Assembly: GCA_019635015.1 (NCBI GenBank)
Contig: JAHCAG010000019.1
Location: 1-64,000 of the forward strand
Origin: Burkholderiales bacterium
GTDB lineage: Bacteria; Pseudomonadota; Gammaproteobacteria; Burkholderiales; SG8-41
Direction: 5' to 3'
Length of the DNA stretch: 64,000 bases
Numbering within the stretch: the first letter of the stretch is position 1; each line of letters starts with the position of its first letter. Below the pieces are notes generated by a model. The model made no database searches and was not told the origin of the DNA. It saw only the letters and a program-made list of their open reading frames with translations. Shown here one piece after another: positions 35,743 to 44,071 of the stretch. The position numbers were made by a program, and so were the translations under genes.

Positions 35743-37166
35743 TTCGTTCCCCCGCCACCGCCGGTTTGCCAGCTTGCGCTGCGCGTCATTTCGCCCCAGC
35801 GCGCCTTGGAGCGTGCCATCCACAACAGCAGCCCCCACAGCCGCCATAACGAATTGAGCTGCCGGTAGCCGAAATTCTCGACCACCACCATCAGCAGCAG
35901 CACCGCAACCTGGCCCGGTTTCGGATAGATATGGAAGGACATTTCCTCCAGCAGCAGCGAACTGACCGAGAGCACCAGTCCGAAACCGAAGGCGACCAGC
36001 AGAAAGGTGAAGAACGCCTCTCCCGAAACCATGCCTAGAACAAACGCGCAAATCATGAACAGATACCCCGCGACTTCGATCAGCGGACCCAGCCATTCGA
36101 ATATTGCCATGAAGGGGAACGCCAGCCAGCCGGCGGCCCCGCCCCGTGGATGAAACAGCAGTCCGAGATTCATGGTCAGGCTTTCGGAAAGCCCGCGCTG
36201 CCAGCGCACACGCTGATTCTTCAGAACACGAAGCGACTCAGGCGCCTCTGTCCAGCAGATCGGATCCGGCACGAACACGATGCGGTACGGGATGCGCTTC
36301 ATGCGATGCAGGCGATGCAGGCGCACCACCAGCTCCATGTCCTCGCCGACGGTGTCACGGCGGTAACCACCGGCCGCGACGACCACATCCTTGCGGAACA
36401 GGCCGAAGGCGCCGGAAATGATCAGCACCGCATTCAGCGGTGACCAACCCATGCGGCCAAAAAGGAAGGCGCGCAGGTACTCGACTATCTGCAGCAGTGC
36501 CAGCGGATTCCGCGGCAGGCCGACGCTGGCGAGGAACCCGTTGTCAACGCTGCAGCCATTGGCGATCCGCACCGTGCCTCCGGAAGCAATGGTGCGCGGA
36601 TCTTCAAGGAAAGGCTCGACAACGCGCTTCAGGCTGTCGCGTTCGAGCACGGAATCGGCATCGACGCCGCAGAACAGCGGATAGCGGGAGGCATTGATGC
36701 CCGCGTTCAGGGCATCGGCCTTGCCGCCGTTCTCCTTGTCGATCACCCGCAGTGACGGATGGGTGGTCGAACGGTAGATGCCGCGGACCGGCTGTGCCGG
36801 CAGGCGCTGCCAGTAGGCCTCGGGAAATGGCAGCAGCGAAAACTCGCGGCGCAGCGCCGCCATTGTTCCGTCCTTCGAGCCGTCGTTGACGACGATCACC
36901 TCGTAATCGGGATAATTGAGCTGCAGCATCGAACGCACCGATCCTGCAATCGTCGCCTCCTCGTTGTACGCCGGCACGATAACCGACACCGGCGGCTCGA
37001 ATCCGCTGATGCCCCGCGGCAGGTCATCGAGGCTGTGCTCCTCGATATAACGCCTCAGGCTGCCCAGCGAAAGCAGGTTGAGCATCAGGTATCCGCTATT
37101 GATGCCGATGAAATACAGCATGAAAAACCACTGCAGCCCCGCCACCCAGTCGATGGATCCGCTCAT
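35739..37166 (-). CDS. Processive family 2 glycosyltransferase, membrane-bound
   Basis: 475 aa. N-terminal TM (about 12-34), cytoplasmic GT-A domain with VIVPAYNEE, VVNDGSKDG, DADS (169-172), GEDMEL (base, 274-279) and the product-binding QRVRW (318-322), then three to four C-terminal TMs. The D,D,D,QxxRW pattern marks processive synthases such as BcsA and PgaC. It overlaps both neighbours by 4 nt. Likely polymerises and exports a surface polysaccharide; the sugar is unknown. Confidence 0.9.
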   Translation of the reverse strand: MSGSIDWVAGLQWFFMLYFIGINSGYLMLNLLSLGSLRRYIEEHSLDDLPRGISGFEPPVSVIVPAYNEEATIAGSVRSMLQLNYPDYEVIVVNDGSKDGTMAALRREFSLLPFPEAYWQRLPAQPVRGIYRSTTHPSLRVIDKENGGKADALNAGINASRYPLFCGVDADSVLERDSLKRVVEPFLEDPRTIASGGTVRIANGCSVDNGFLASVGLPRNPLALLQIVEYLRAFLFGRMGWSPLNAVLIISGAFGLFRKDVVVAAGGYRRDTVGEDMELVVRLHRLHRMKRIPYRIVFVPDPICWTEAPESLRVLKNQRVRWQRGLSESLTMNLGLLFHPRGGAAGWLAFPFMAIFEWLGPLIEVAGYLFMICAFVLGMVSGEAFFTFLLVAFGFGLVLSVSSLLLEEMSFHIYPKPGQVAVLLLMVVVENFGYRQLNSLWRLWGLLLWMARSKARWGEMTRSASWQTGGGGGTK

Positions 37167-38263
37167 CGGGCACGCGCCTCCGCAATGGCCTGCGCCAGCA
37201 TGTCCGAGGCAAAACGGTCGTTGAGCGTGAGGCGGACTTTCTCAAGCTCCTCCAGACTGGTGAACGGCAGCACAGTCAGCGCCCGCGCGGCATGGTAACG
37301 CACCCACCAGTGGGCATCGCCCAGCATGCAGGCAAGCAGCCTGCGGTCGCCGGGTTCGCCGATGCGTCCCAGCAACCGCGCGGCGGCAACCCGGACCACC
37401 CAGGATGCGTGCACGGCGCAAACCCGGGCAAGCTCAAGATCGCGCGGATCACCAAGCAGCCGCAGTCCCGCGGCAATCACCTCAGGATCTTCCGACTCGC
37501 GCACGACCCGTGCCGCAGCCGCACCGGCGGGCCCGCTGTGCGCAACCTCCAGCATGCGCAGCAGGCGCACGGTCTGCGCCGGGCTGCCCGCAGCCTGCAA
37601 CGCCGCCACCAGCGGCGCAGTCACCTGATCCGGCCCCGCCTCCTTCAGCATCGCCACCAGTCTCGCCAGCGGCCAGTCCTCGCGGGCTGCCATCACCATC
37701 ACCAGCCAGGGCAGCGTGGCCCGGGCATCGATGTCGAGCAGCGCCCGCGCAGCAGCCAGCGACAACATCGGCGAAGAATCCGAGACCAGCGCGCGCAGTT
37801 CCGGCCAGCGCTGGCGGTCGCCAAGATGGCCCAGCGTGATGATGGCGATCAGGCGCAGCCGCAGGTCGGACGTCTGCAGCATCCCGCGTGCCATGACATC
37901 CAGACCCAGCGCCCGGGCCAGTTTTTCGAGATTGTCCCGCGCGCCACCCTCCAGCGACTCATGATGGTGATTCCACAGCTTCATGAAGTGGTAACGCAAA
38001 TCATGCGGCACCTTTGGCAGTGTTTCCGGCACTGCATACACGCATTCGGCCAGCAAGGGCCGCCACAGCGCGGCATGGCGCCGCTCGCGGCGCAGGCGCA
38101 GCACCAGCCGCAGGCGCAGCAGGAATACCGCCGCCAGCATCAGCAGCGAGCAGGCGATGATGCCCAGGCCGGCCTGGAAGACCAGTGCCAGCAGCGGGTC
38201 ATGCGGCAGCCAGGACACGGCCGCACGTTCCGGCAGGACTGGTAAACCGGTGTCGAGACGCAA
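37163..38263 (-). CDS. Membrane-anchored HEAT-repeat protein
   Basis: 366 aa. The start is a TTG (38263) with no clear ribosome binding site; a GTG lies at 38218. One TM segment near 28-50 (LGIIACSLLMLAAVFLL) is followed by about eight alpha-helical HEAT-like repeats (for example LRLIAIITLGHLGDRQRWPE, WVVRVAAARLLGRIGEPGD and WVRYHAARAL). Probably a scaffold that links the synthase to regulators or the outer-membrane barrel. Overlaps the glycosyltransferase by 4 nt. Confidence 0.75.
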   Translation of the reverse strand: MRLDTGLPVLPERAAVSWLPHDPLLALVFQAGLGIIACSLLMLAAVFLLRLRLVLRLRRERRHAALWRPLLAECVYAVPETLPKVPHDLRYHFMKLWNHHHESLEGGARDNLEKLARALGLDVMARGMLQTSDLRLRLIAIITLGHLGDRQRWPELRALVSDSSPMLSLAAARALLDIDARATLPWLVMVMAAREDWPLARLVAMLKEAGPDQVTAPLVAALQAAGSPAQTVRLLRMLEVAHSGPAGAAAARVVRESEDPEVIAAGLRLLGDPRDLELARVCAVHASWVVRVAAARLLGRIGEPGDRRLLACMLGDAHWWVRYHAARALTVLPFTSLEELEKVRLTLNDRFASDMLAQAIAEARAR

Positions 38264-38270
38264 GACGCGA

Positions 38271-39113
38271 CTAGAAGCTGTGGCGGATGCCGAGCCGCAA
38301 ACCCTGGCGGCGGTACAGGTTTCCCTGTTCGTGGTTCACCAGGTCGTAGGTCAGCGCCCAGGCCGGTGTCAGCCAGTGCTGGCCGCTGAGTGTCCAGTTG
38401 CGCACATCACTGGCCAGCACACCGCGCGGCGGACCGACGTTCTCGACCTCGCGGCCATCCGTGTAGGACACGCCCACTGAACTGCGGTCGGCATAGTAAT
38501 AACTCAGCTGCAGGCGATGGCTGGAGCCCGAGGAGGCGCCCTCGGGTCTGCCGGAATACAGCGTGTAAGCCCCGCGGAAGTTGCCCCAGTAACGTTCGGC
38601 CAGCACCGACACCACGTTGCTGCCGGAAAGCGTGTATTCGTTGTGGCGGACGCCGAAGCCGACACCCCAGCCACCCGGCAGGCTTTTCTGCAGTTGTCCG
38701 TAGACCGAGTGCCGCGGCAGGACCTCGTGGGTGGGGCTCACGCTGCCTTCGACCTGAACAGTCCAGCTTGCGGCCAGCGGATAGTAGAGCCCGGCATGCA
38801 CCTCGCTGTCGGCCAGTCCGAAACGGCGGGTTTCACGCAGGCCGCCGTACAGCACATGCCGCTTGCCGAAACGGTGGCTGGCCAGCAGGTAACTGCTGGT
38901 CCAGTCCGGCAGGTTGTTGCTCAGTGTCTCGCGGCTGTAGCCGATCTCCAGGTCATTGCGCGGGGTTTTGAGGCCCGTTGCGCCGTCCACGAGTTTCAGC
39001 CCGCCCGACACGGGCTCGGGTTGGGCATTCGCGACGGATGCCGCCAGCAGAACAACAAGGGCACAGGCGGTCGCAATGTTTGCCGGCAAGGCTGATGCAA
39101 GCGGTTTGCTCAT
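38271..39113 (-). CDS. YaiO-family outer membrane beta-barrel protein
   Basis: 280 aa with a signal peptide (ends VANAQP). The mature part alternates hydrophobic and polar residues with many Tyr/Trp and Gly and ends in a C-terminal Phe (GIRHSF), as in barrels. NDLEIGYSRETLSNNLPDW matches YaiO family N-termini. Plausible exit pore for the polysaccharide made by the downstream glycosyltransferase. Overlaps the regulator stop by 4 nt (ATGA). Confidence 0.85.
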   Translation of the reverse strand: MSKPLASALPANIATACALVVLLAASVANAQPEPVSGGLKLVDGATGLKTPRNDLEIGYSRETLSNNLPDWTSSYLLASHRFGKRHVLYGGLRETRRFGLADSEVHAGLYYPLAASWTVQVEGSVSPTHEVLPRHSVYGQLQKSLPGGWGVGFGVRHNEYTLSGSNVVSVLAERYWGNFRGAYTLYSGRPEGASSGSSHRLQLSYYYADRSSVGVSYTDGREVENVGPPRGVLASDVRNWTLSGQHWLTPAWALTYDLVNHEQGNLYRRQGLRLGIRHSF

Positions 39114-39511
39114 TTGTTTCTCCCCTTCACCAGGCGCTTGATGCGCGCCCGCAGTTCCTCGGGTTTGAACGGCTTGACCAGGTAATCATCCGCTCCGCTG
39201 TCGAGTGCGCGCACGATGTCCTTTTCCTGCGACTTGGCGGTCAGCATCAGCACCGGCACGTCCCGCCAGGTCTCCTGCCCGCGGATCGCGGCGAGCAGCT
39301 GGTAGCCGTCAAAATGGGGCAGCATCACATCAAGCATGGCCAGCGCCGGCGCTTCGATGCTGCCGATCAGCGCCATCGCCGAACGCCCGTCGTTCGCCAG
39401 TTCCACCCGGTAGCCTTCGCGTTCGAGGATGAACCGCAGCAGATAGGCAATCTGGTCGTCATCCTCGACCACCAGTGCTCTAGCTGCCGCCAGTGAGGTG
39501 CCCGTATTCAT
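39110..39511 (-). CDS. Single-domain response regulator
   Basis: 133 aa, receiver domain only. ATG 39511 begins just before the fold; an upstream ATG at 39559 is less likely. Acidic pair in VVEDDD (16-19), phospho-acceptor Asp61 in MLDVMLP, Thr91 and Lys113 in VKPF. No output domain, so it probably acts by protein contact, for example on the HEAT protein or synthase, after phosphorylation by the operon's histidine kinase. First gene of the five-gene operon. Confidence 0.92.
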   Translation of the reverse strand: MNTGTSLAAARALVVEDDDQIAYLLRFILEREGYRVELANDGRSAMALIGSIEAPALAMLDVMLPHFDGYQLLAAIRGQETWRDVPVLMLTAKSQEKDIVRALDSGADDYLVKPFKPEELRARIKRLVKGRNK

Positions 39512-39912
39512 TGTCGTGACTGCCGGCACGCCGTGCCTGACTCTGGTTGTTTGTCGCAATGCATTTTACCGAAGCATGCGACCGCTCAGTGCCTGTCCGT
39601 TGCCCTGTCTCCCCCCGGCAACACCCCGTCATGCAGGTAAAAATCCGGCCCGTCGCATGCAAACGTCTCCGGACGACGACAGCGGGATGATTTGATGGTT
39701 ATCCGGGAAATTACATAAGTATTTGTTTTTGTTGATTATTATAATCCTGGCCCGGTCCATGCTGATCATGCTGCAGCAGCGCCTTTTCACCGTCCGCATC
39801 CCGCCAATCGAGGGTCACGCCGCGACGCTGACCACTGCCGGCACCGGCCACACACTGCGGAACGCCGAACAGGCGCGCGATACCGCAACTCATCACCTGC
39901 AAAGGAGAACGC
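39512..39912. other. Divergent intergenic region upstream of the glycan operon and csbD
   Basis: 401 bases with no gene. It carries the AT-rich IHF-like element at 39711-39745, which includes TATAAT (39740-39745, plus strand) without a convincing -35. The minus-strand half (39512-39700) must hold the promoter of the five-gene operon, but I see no strong sigma70 match there. Confidence 0.5.
39711..39745 (-). repeat. AT-rich IHF-like element, copy 6
   Basis: Minus strand AAACAAATACTTA (39716-39728), one mismatch to WATCAANNNNTTR, with AT-rich flanks. It sits in the divergent region between the response regulator and csbD, where DNA bending could affect both promoters. Confidence 0.65.
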
Positions 39913-40149
39913 ATGAACTGGGATCGGATCGAAGGACAATGGAAACAGGCCAGGGGTCGCATCCGCGAACAATGGGGAAAACTCACTGACGACCACCTGG
40001 AAGTCATTGCCGGACGGCATGACAAACTGCTCGGTGCTCTGCAGGCCAACCACGGCCTCGCACGTGACGGCACGGCCAGACGCGAACAGCGCGACGATGA
40101 CGACATCCGTCGCATTGCCCGCGAGAACGCCGACCTCATTGGCCGCTAG
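39913..40149 (+). CDS. CsbD family stress protein
   Basis: 78 aa, soluble and charged. MNWDRIEGQWKQARGRIREQWGKLTDD is the CsbD signature, usually ending in the family's IAGRRDQL-type motif (here IAGRHDKLLG). AAAGGAG precedes the ATG. CsbD proteins are small and abundant in general stress; the mechanism is unknown. The next gene, a BON lipoprotein, follows 47 nt later and shares the terminator at 40755-40777. Confidence 0.9.
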   Translation: MNWDRIEGQWKQARGRIREQWGKLTDDHLEVIAGRHDKLLGALQANHGLARDGTARREQRDDDDIRRIARENADLIGR

Positions 40150-40196
40150 TCCGTCGAGGACCGTGCCACAACCAGACCGGAATCAAGGAGAACATC

Positions 40197-40655
40197 ATGA
40201 ACAGCAAATCACGCACTCCCCTGCGCAATGCGCTTTCAGTTTCGGCATTGACGGCGCTGGTCGCCGCCCTTGCCGCCTGTGATCGCGGTCCGTCGGCCGA
40301 GCAGATCGGCCAGGATATCGACCGCGGCATCGAAAAAGCCGGCCAGCAGATCTCTGAGGCCGGCGACCATGCCGCGGAAAAGATCGACCAGGCCAAATCC
40401 GCAATTGCCGACAAAACAGCGCAGGCCGGCGCCGCGATCAGCGACACCGCGATCACCGCCAAGGTGAAATCCGCTCTGCTCGCCGAACCGGGCCTGCAAT
40501 CGACCGGCATTGATGTCGTGACCGAAAAAGGCGTCGTCAGTCTCTACGGCACCGCCATTTCCAACTCGCACAAGGAACGTGCGACGCTGGTCAGCGCCGC
40601 AGTTGAAGGCGTGCGAGGGGTCGAGAACAATCTCGCAATTGTCCAGGGATCCTAG
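40197..40655 (+). CDS. BON-domain lipoprotein
   Basis: 152 aa. Lipoprotein signal with a lipobox ending LAAC (Cys about 28), then an Ala/Lys-rich helical region (residues about 35-82, coiled-coil like), then a BON domain (ITAKVKSALLAEPGL to VRGVENNLAIV). BON domains bind phospholipid or peptidoglycan-associated surfaces. AAGGAGA precedes ATG 40197. Pairs with CsbD as an envelope-stress unit. Confidence 0.88.
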   Translation: MNSKSRTPLRNALSVSALTALVAALAACDRGPSAEQIGQDIDRGIEKAGQQISEAGDHAAEKIDQAKSAIADKTAQAGAAISDTAITAKVKSALLAEPGLQSTGIDVVTEKGVVSLYGTAISNSHKERATLVSAAVEGVRGVENNLAIVQGS

Positions 40656-40738
40656 GATTGATTGCAGGAGGCCGCCACCCGCAGGAATGGCGGCCTCCTG
40701 GCCAGGCGGTCTGCGCCCGGGGATGATCTTTGGCAGCC

Positions 40739-40893
40739 TGCGCCTGCAGCGCAGGCAGCATCGCATGCTGCTTTTTTGGAGTTGTGGCCTCGACATCACG
40801 CGGGCTGCGCCCGCATGAGTCTCGTCCCGCCCTGCTAAACCGGCAAACTGGCCCTGGGATGTTGCTGCCTTGCTTGCGCCTGCAGCGCAGGCA
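40739..40893. repeat. 19-bp direct repeat pair TGCGCCTGCAGCGCAGGCA
   Basis: The 19-bp unit is present at 40739-40757 and again at 40875-40893. It is itself partly palindromic. The first lies in the terminator region after the BON gene; the second is within the last codons of the TauD-like gene, so that protein's tail is probably repeat-derived. Confidence 0.7.
40755..40777 (+). terminator. Rho-independent terminator of the csbD-BON operon
   Basis: GCAGCAT (40755-40761), loop CGC, ATGCTGC (40765-40771), then six T (40772-40777). An additional 13-bp perfect hairpin without a T-run precedes it at 40665-40700. Confidence 0.85.
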
Positions 40894-41767
40894 CATCCCC
40901 CGCACACTGGATGCGGTGCATCACCCGCCGGTAGCCGCCGTCAAAGGGATCGCGATGGTGCATCACGCAACGGTTGTCCCATATGAGCAGGTCGCCGGCT
41001 TGCCATTCGTGGTGCCAGGTGAAACGTTCCTGGGTGGCATGTGACCACAGCGCGTTGAGCAGTTCCTCGGATTCGGCGACGGAGAGCCCGTTGATATAGG
41101 CATTCGGCCGCCGGCCGAGGTACAGCGCGTTGTATCCGGTCTCCGGATGGGTGCGGATGACCGGATGGCTGGGGCCCGGTGCATCACGCACGTCGCTGAC
41201 CGGGCTGAAGCCTTCGCGCAGGTCACCGGCGCTGTTGTAGGTCATGTCGTGCTTCAGCGTGCGCCCTTCGATGCGTTTGCGCAGGGCCGGATCCAGGGTT
41301 TCCAGCGCCAGATACATGTTGGCAAAGCCGGTATTGCCGCCTTGCGGAGGGACTTCGAGCGAATACAGCGCACTGTACGACAGCGGCCGTTCGCGATAGG
41401 AGTTGTCGGAATGCCAGACCACTTCCGCATCCCGCAGCACACCGATGGCCTCGCCGTTCTCGGTGACGTTGGAGACCACGACGATTTCGGGATGGGGACG
41501 CGCCTTTTCCTTGCCGGTTTTTGCCAGCGGCGCGAAATCGAGTTCACCCAGCCGTTTGCCGAATTCGATCAGTTCGGGATCACTCAGCACCTGGCCGCGG
41601 ATGCGGATGACCAGGTGGTCGAGCAGTGCCCGGTAGACCGCGGCAAATGCCGGCTCGTCCAGTTTTCGCAGATCGCCGCAGGACACTTCCGCCCCCAGCG
41701 CCGGCGCCAGAGGCCTGACAGTCACACCACCTTCGCCCTGCAGCACACCAGATTCCGCCTTGCCCAT
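40835..41767 (-). CDS. TauD/TfdA family Fe(II)/2-oxoglutarate dioxygenase
   Basis: 310 aa from ATG 41767 with GAGGG upstream. Metal-binding facial triad: His and Asp of WHSDNSY and the distal His in CVMHHRDPF; 2-oxoglutarate-binding Arg in the GYRRVMHRIQ segment. Substrates of this family include taurine, other sulfonates and aryloxyacetates; not assignable here. Residues after GDVPALQ are encoded by a repeat and look unrelated to the family. Last gene of the VOC-FAH-TauD operon. Confidence 0.9.
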   Translation of the reverse strand: MGKAESGVLQGEGGVTVRPLAPALGAEVSCGDLRKLDEPAFAAVYRALLDHLVIRIRGQVLSDPELIEFGKRLGELDFAPLAKTGKEKARPHPEIVVVSNVTENGEAIGVLRDAEVVWHSDNSYRERPLSYSALYSLEVPPQGGNTGFANMYLALETLDPALRKRIEGRTLKHDMTYNSAGDLREGFSPVSDVRDAPGPSHPVIRTHPETGYNALYLGRRPNAYINGLSVAESEELLNALWSHATQERFTWHHEWQAGDLLIWDNRCVMHHRDPFDGGYRRVMHRIQCAGDVPALQAQARQQHPRASLPV

Positions 41768-41777
41768 CACTTGCCCT

Positions 41778-42647
41778 CTATTTCAGCTTGACCTTGTTGA
41801 CGATGCGACCGACATCCTCGACCTCGCATTCACAGACATCGCCGTGTTTCAGGAACACCGGCGGCGTGCGCGAAAAACCGACACCGAAGGGCGTGCCCGT
41901 CGGGATCAGGTCGCCCGGCATCAGCGTGGTGCCCTGGGAGGCATAGGCGATGATCTGGTTGATGTTGAATATCAGGTTCTTCGTGTTCGACTTCTGCATC
42001 TCCCTGCCGTTGAGCACGGTGCGCACGTCAAGGTCGTGCGGATCGTCGATTTCGTCACGGGTGACGATGTACGGCCCCCAGGGACAGAAGGTGTCCAGCG
42101 ACTTGCCGCGATCCCACTGCTTGGCATTGGCGAACTGCAGGTCGCGCGCGGAAACGTCGTTGACCACGCTGTAGCCGCAGACGTAGTCGAGCGCATCCTT
42201 CTCCGGAATGTTGCGGCCGCGGCGACCGATGACCACTGCCAGTTCGACTTCGTAGTCGACCTCCTTCGTCACCCCTTCAGGCCAGCTCAGTTCATCAAAA
42301 GGCCCGGTGATCGAATTCGGAAACTTGCTGAACAGCACCGGTTCGGTGGGCACCGGGAGGTTCGCTTCCCTGCAGTGGTCGATGTAATTGAGGCCGACCG
42401 CGATGATCTTCGAAGGTCCCAGCAACGGCGCCGTCAGGCGCACCTCGTCAAGGTCGAAGGTGCGGCGCACCGGACTGTCGACGGCTTCGCGCACACGCTC
42501 GAGCATCGCGTCGCCGCCGCGCACGATCTGCAGCAGGTCGCCGTCCTCACCGACCGGCAGCCCGGCAGCCTTGAGGTCAATCACGGATCCGCCGTCAAGG
42601 ACTCCGGGACGGATTTCATTGTGTGCAATAAAAGTCAGCAGTTTCAA
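41778..42647 (-). CDS. Fumarylacetoacetate hydrolase family protein
   Basis: 289 aa from a TTG start at 42647, which matches the family N-terminus MKLLTF. Motifs: KIIAVGLNYIDHC, EPVLFSKFPNSITGP, EVDYEVELAVVIG (metal-binding Glu/Asp), YSVVNDVSARDLQ, FNINQIIAYASQGTTLMPGDLIPTGTP. Acts on acylpyruvates or ring-cleavage products using Mg2+/Ca2+. Lies 10 nt before the TauD gene and 37 nt after the VOC gene, suggesting one catabolic pathway. Confidence 0.9.
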   Translation of the reverse strand: MKLLTFIAHNEIRPGVLDGGSVIDLKAAGLPVGEDGDLLQIVRGGDAMLERVREAVDSPVRRTFDLDEVRLTAPLLGPSKIIAVGLNYIDHCREANLPVPTEPVLFSKFPNSITGPFDELSWPEGVTKEVDYEVELAVVIGRRGRNIPEKDALDYVCGYSVVNDVSARDLQFANAKQWDRGKSLDTFCPWGPYIVTRDEIDDPHDLDVRTVLNGREMQKSNTKNLIFNINQIIAYASQGTTLMPGDLIPTGTPFGVGFSRTPPVFLKHGDVCECEVEDVGRIVNKVKLK

Positions 42648-42684
42648 TTACGGTTCCCGCTCGTTCAAAAATGGACTCCGGCAC

Positions 42685-43137
42685 TCAGCGCTGCGCGGCG
42701 TGTTCCGGAAATTGCAGGGCAGACAGCGTGCCGCGGGCCACATCCGCAGGCGCCTCTTCATTGGGAAAATTCAGCTCCACCTTGTTGCCCACCGGATCAC
42801 GCATGAACATCTGGAACCCGGCGTTGGGCACGTTCTGTTCATCGAACTTGATACCGAGGCGGTTCAGACGTTCGCGGAACTGCTGCACGCCGCTGACTTC
42901 ATAGGCGGTGTGGTCGTAGCTGCTGCGTTTTTCGTCGAGCCCCTGCCAATCCGCCTTGAAACGCACGACCACATGGATCAGCGGATGATCGCCGCAGTAC
43001 AGCCACAGGCCTTTGTTCGGAAAATCCGGTCGCGGCCCCACGGTCATGCCCAGCCCTTCGCAGTAGAACTTCTCGATCGCGGCCAGATCGCTGTCACGGC
43101 AGCCGATGTTGATATGGTGGATTCCTCGGGTCTTCAT
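42685..43137 (-). CDS. Glyoxalase/VOC superfamily protein
   Basis: 150 aa from ATG 43137 with GAGGAGG upstream. Two beta-alpha-beta-beta-beta units; metal-ligand pattern HHINIGC at the start, HVVVRF, YDHTAYEV and KVELNFP (final Glu). Could be an extradiol dioxygenase, isomerase or fosfomycin-type enzyme. First gene of the minus-strand operon with FAH and TauD members, so it probably acts on the same substrate chain. Confidence 0.88.
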   Translation of the reverse strand: MKTRGIHHINIGCRDSDLAAIEKFYCEGLGMTVGPRPDFPNKGLWLYCGDHPLIHVVVRFKADWQGLDEKRSSYDHTAYEVSGVQQFRERLNRLGIKFDEQNVPNAGFQMFMRDPVGNKVELNFPNEEAPADVARGTLSALQFPEHAAQR

Positions 43138-43276
43138 GGTGTGTCCTCCTCGGTGGATTTTCACGATCCGGACGCCTTAAGCGCAGACCGGTACTTTGAC
43201 ACACCTGGCCGCTGCTTGCCTATAGCGGCAGGCCGCGGCTTGCCAGCGGATGCAGGTTCATGTTCTGCTTCGCGCC

Positions 43277-44050
43277 ATGACTTACCTCGTCGTCTGCTCG
43301 GTCGCCGCACTCGCAGCGCTGCTGACGTTTTTTTCCGGCTTCGGACTCGGCACACTGCTGCTGCCCGCATTCGCGCTGTTCTTCGCGATCGAAAAGGCGG
43401 TGGCGCTGACCGCCATCGTCCACTTCCTGAACGGCATCTTCAAACTCGCACTGGTGCACCGGCACATCGACCGCGGCGTCGCGCTGCGTTTCGGCCTGCC
43501 GGCGGCCCTCGGCGCGCTGGCCGGCGCCTGGCTGCTGGTAAATCTTGCCGGCAGCGGCATCCGCATCGACTACACGCTGTTCGGTCGCGCGGTATCGATC
43601 ACTCCGCCGCAGCTGGTGATCGGCGTTCTGCTGCTGTTGTTTGCCGCCTCCGAACTGCGGCCCGCAGCCGGCCGCCGCGGATTTCCGGCGCGCTGGCAGA
43701 TACCCGGCGGGCTCATCTGCGGCTTCTTCGGCGGCCTCGCCGGCCTGCAGGGCGCATTGCGCTCGGCCTTCCTGCTCAACGCCGGACTCGACAAGGCCGG
43801 CTATGTCGCCACCGGCGCAGCGGTCGCCTTTTTCATCGACCTGTCCCGGCTGTCGATGTACGCGAGCCTGATCGCGAGGCACCATGCCGAATTCGACTAT
43901 GTGCTGCTCGGCGCCTCGGTGCTGGCCGCGCTGGCCGGATCGGTCGTCGGCAACCGTTTCCTGCACAAGGCGACGATGCCCGGAATCCAGAAACTCGTCG
44001 CAATGCTGCTCTTCGCCGTCGCGCTGGGCCTGATCACCGGGCTGCTCTGA
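43277..44050 (+). CDS. TauE/SafE-family membrane permease
   Basis: About 257 aa, eight predicted TMs. FFSGFGLGTLLLPAF and CGFFGGLAGLQGALRSAFLL are the duplicated hallmark Gly-rich helices of sulfite/sulfonate exporters. ATG 43277 is chosen for hydrophobic onset; ATG 43250 upstream is also possible. Lies opposite to a TauD-containing operon and just before a DctP-like gene, so sulfonate or carboxylate transport is possible but unproven. Confidence 0.82.
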   Translation: MTYLVVCSVAALAALLTFFSGFGLGTLLLPAFALFFAIEKAVALTAIVHFLNGIFKLALVHRHIDRGVALRFGLPAALGALAGAWLLVNLAGSGIRIDYTLFGRAVSITPPQLVIGVLLLLFAASELRPAAGRRGFPARWQIPGGLICGFFGGLAGLQGALRSAFLLNAGLDKAGYVATGAAVAFFIDLSRLSMYASLIARHHAEFDYVLLGASVLAALAGSVVGNRFLHKATMPGIQKLVAMLLFAVALGLITGLL

Positions 44051-44071
44051 CACATCAACAACGGACCTATC

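Noticed and set aside
35742..36096. Longer histidine kinase start within the glycosyltransferase gene
   Set aside because: The upstream in-frame codons are the shadow of the glycosyltransferase; ATG 35742 gives the ATGA overlap and starts just before the first TM.
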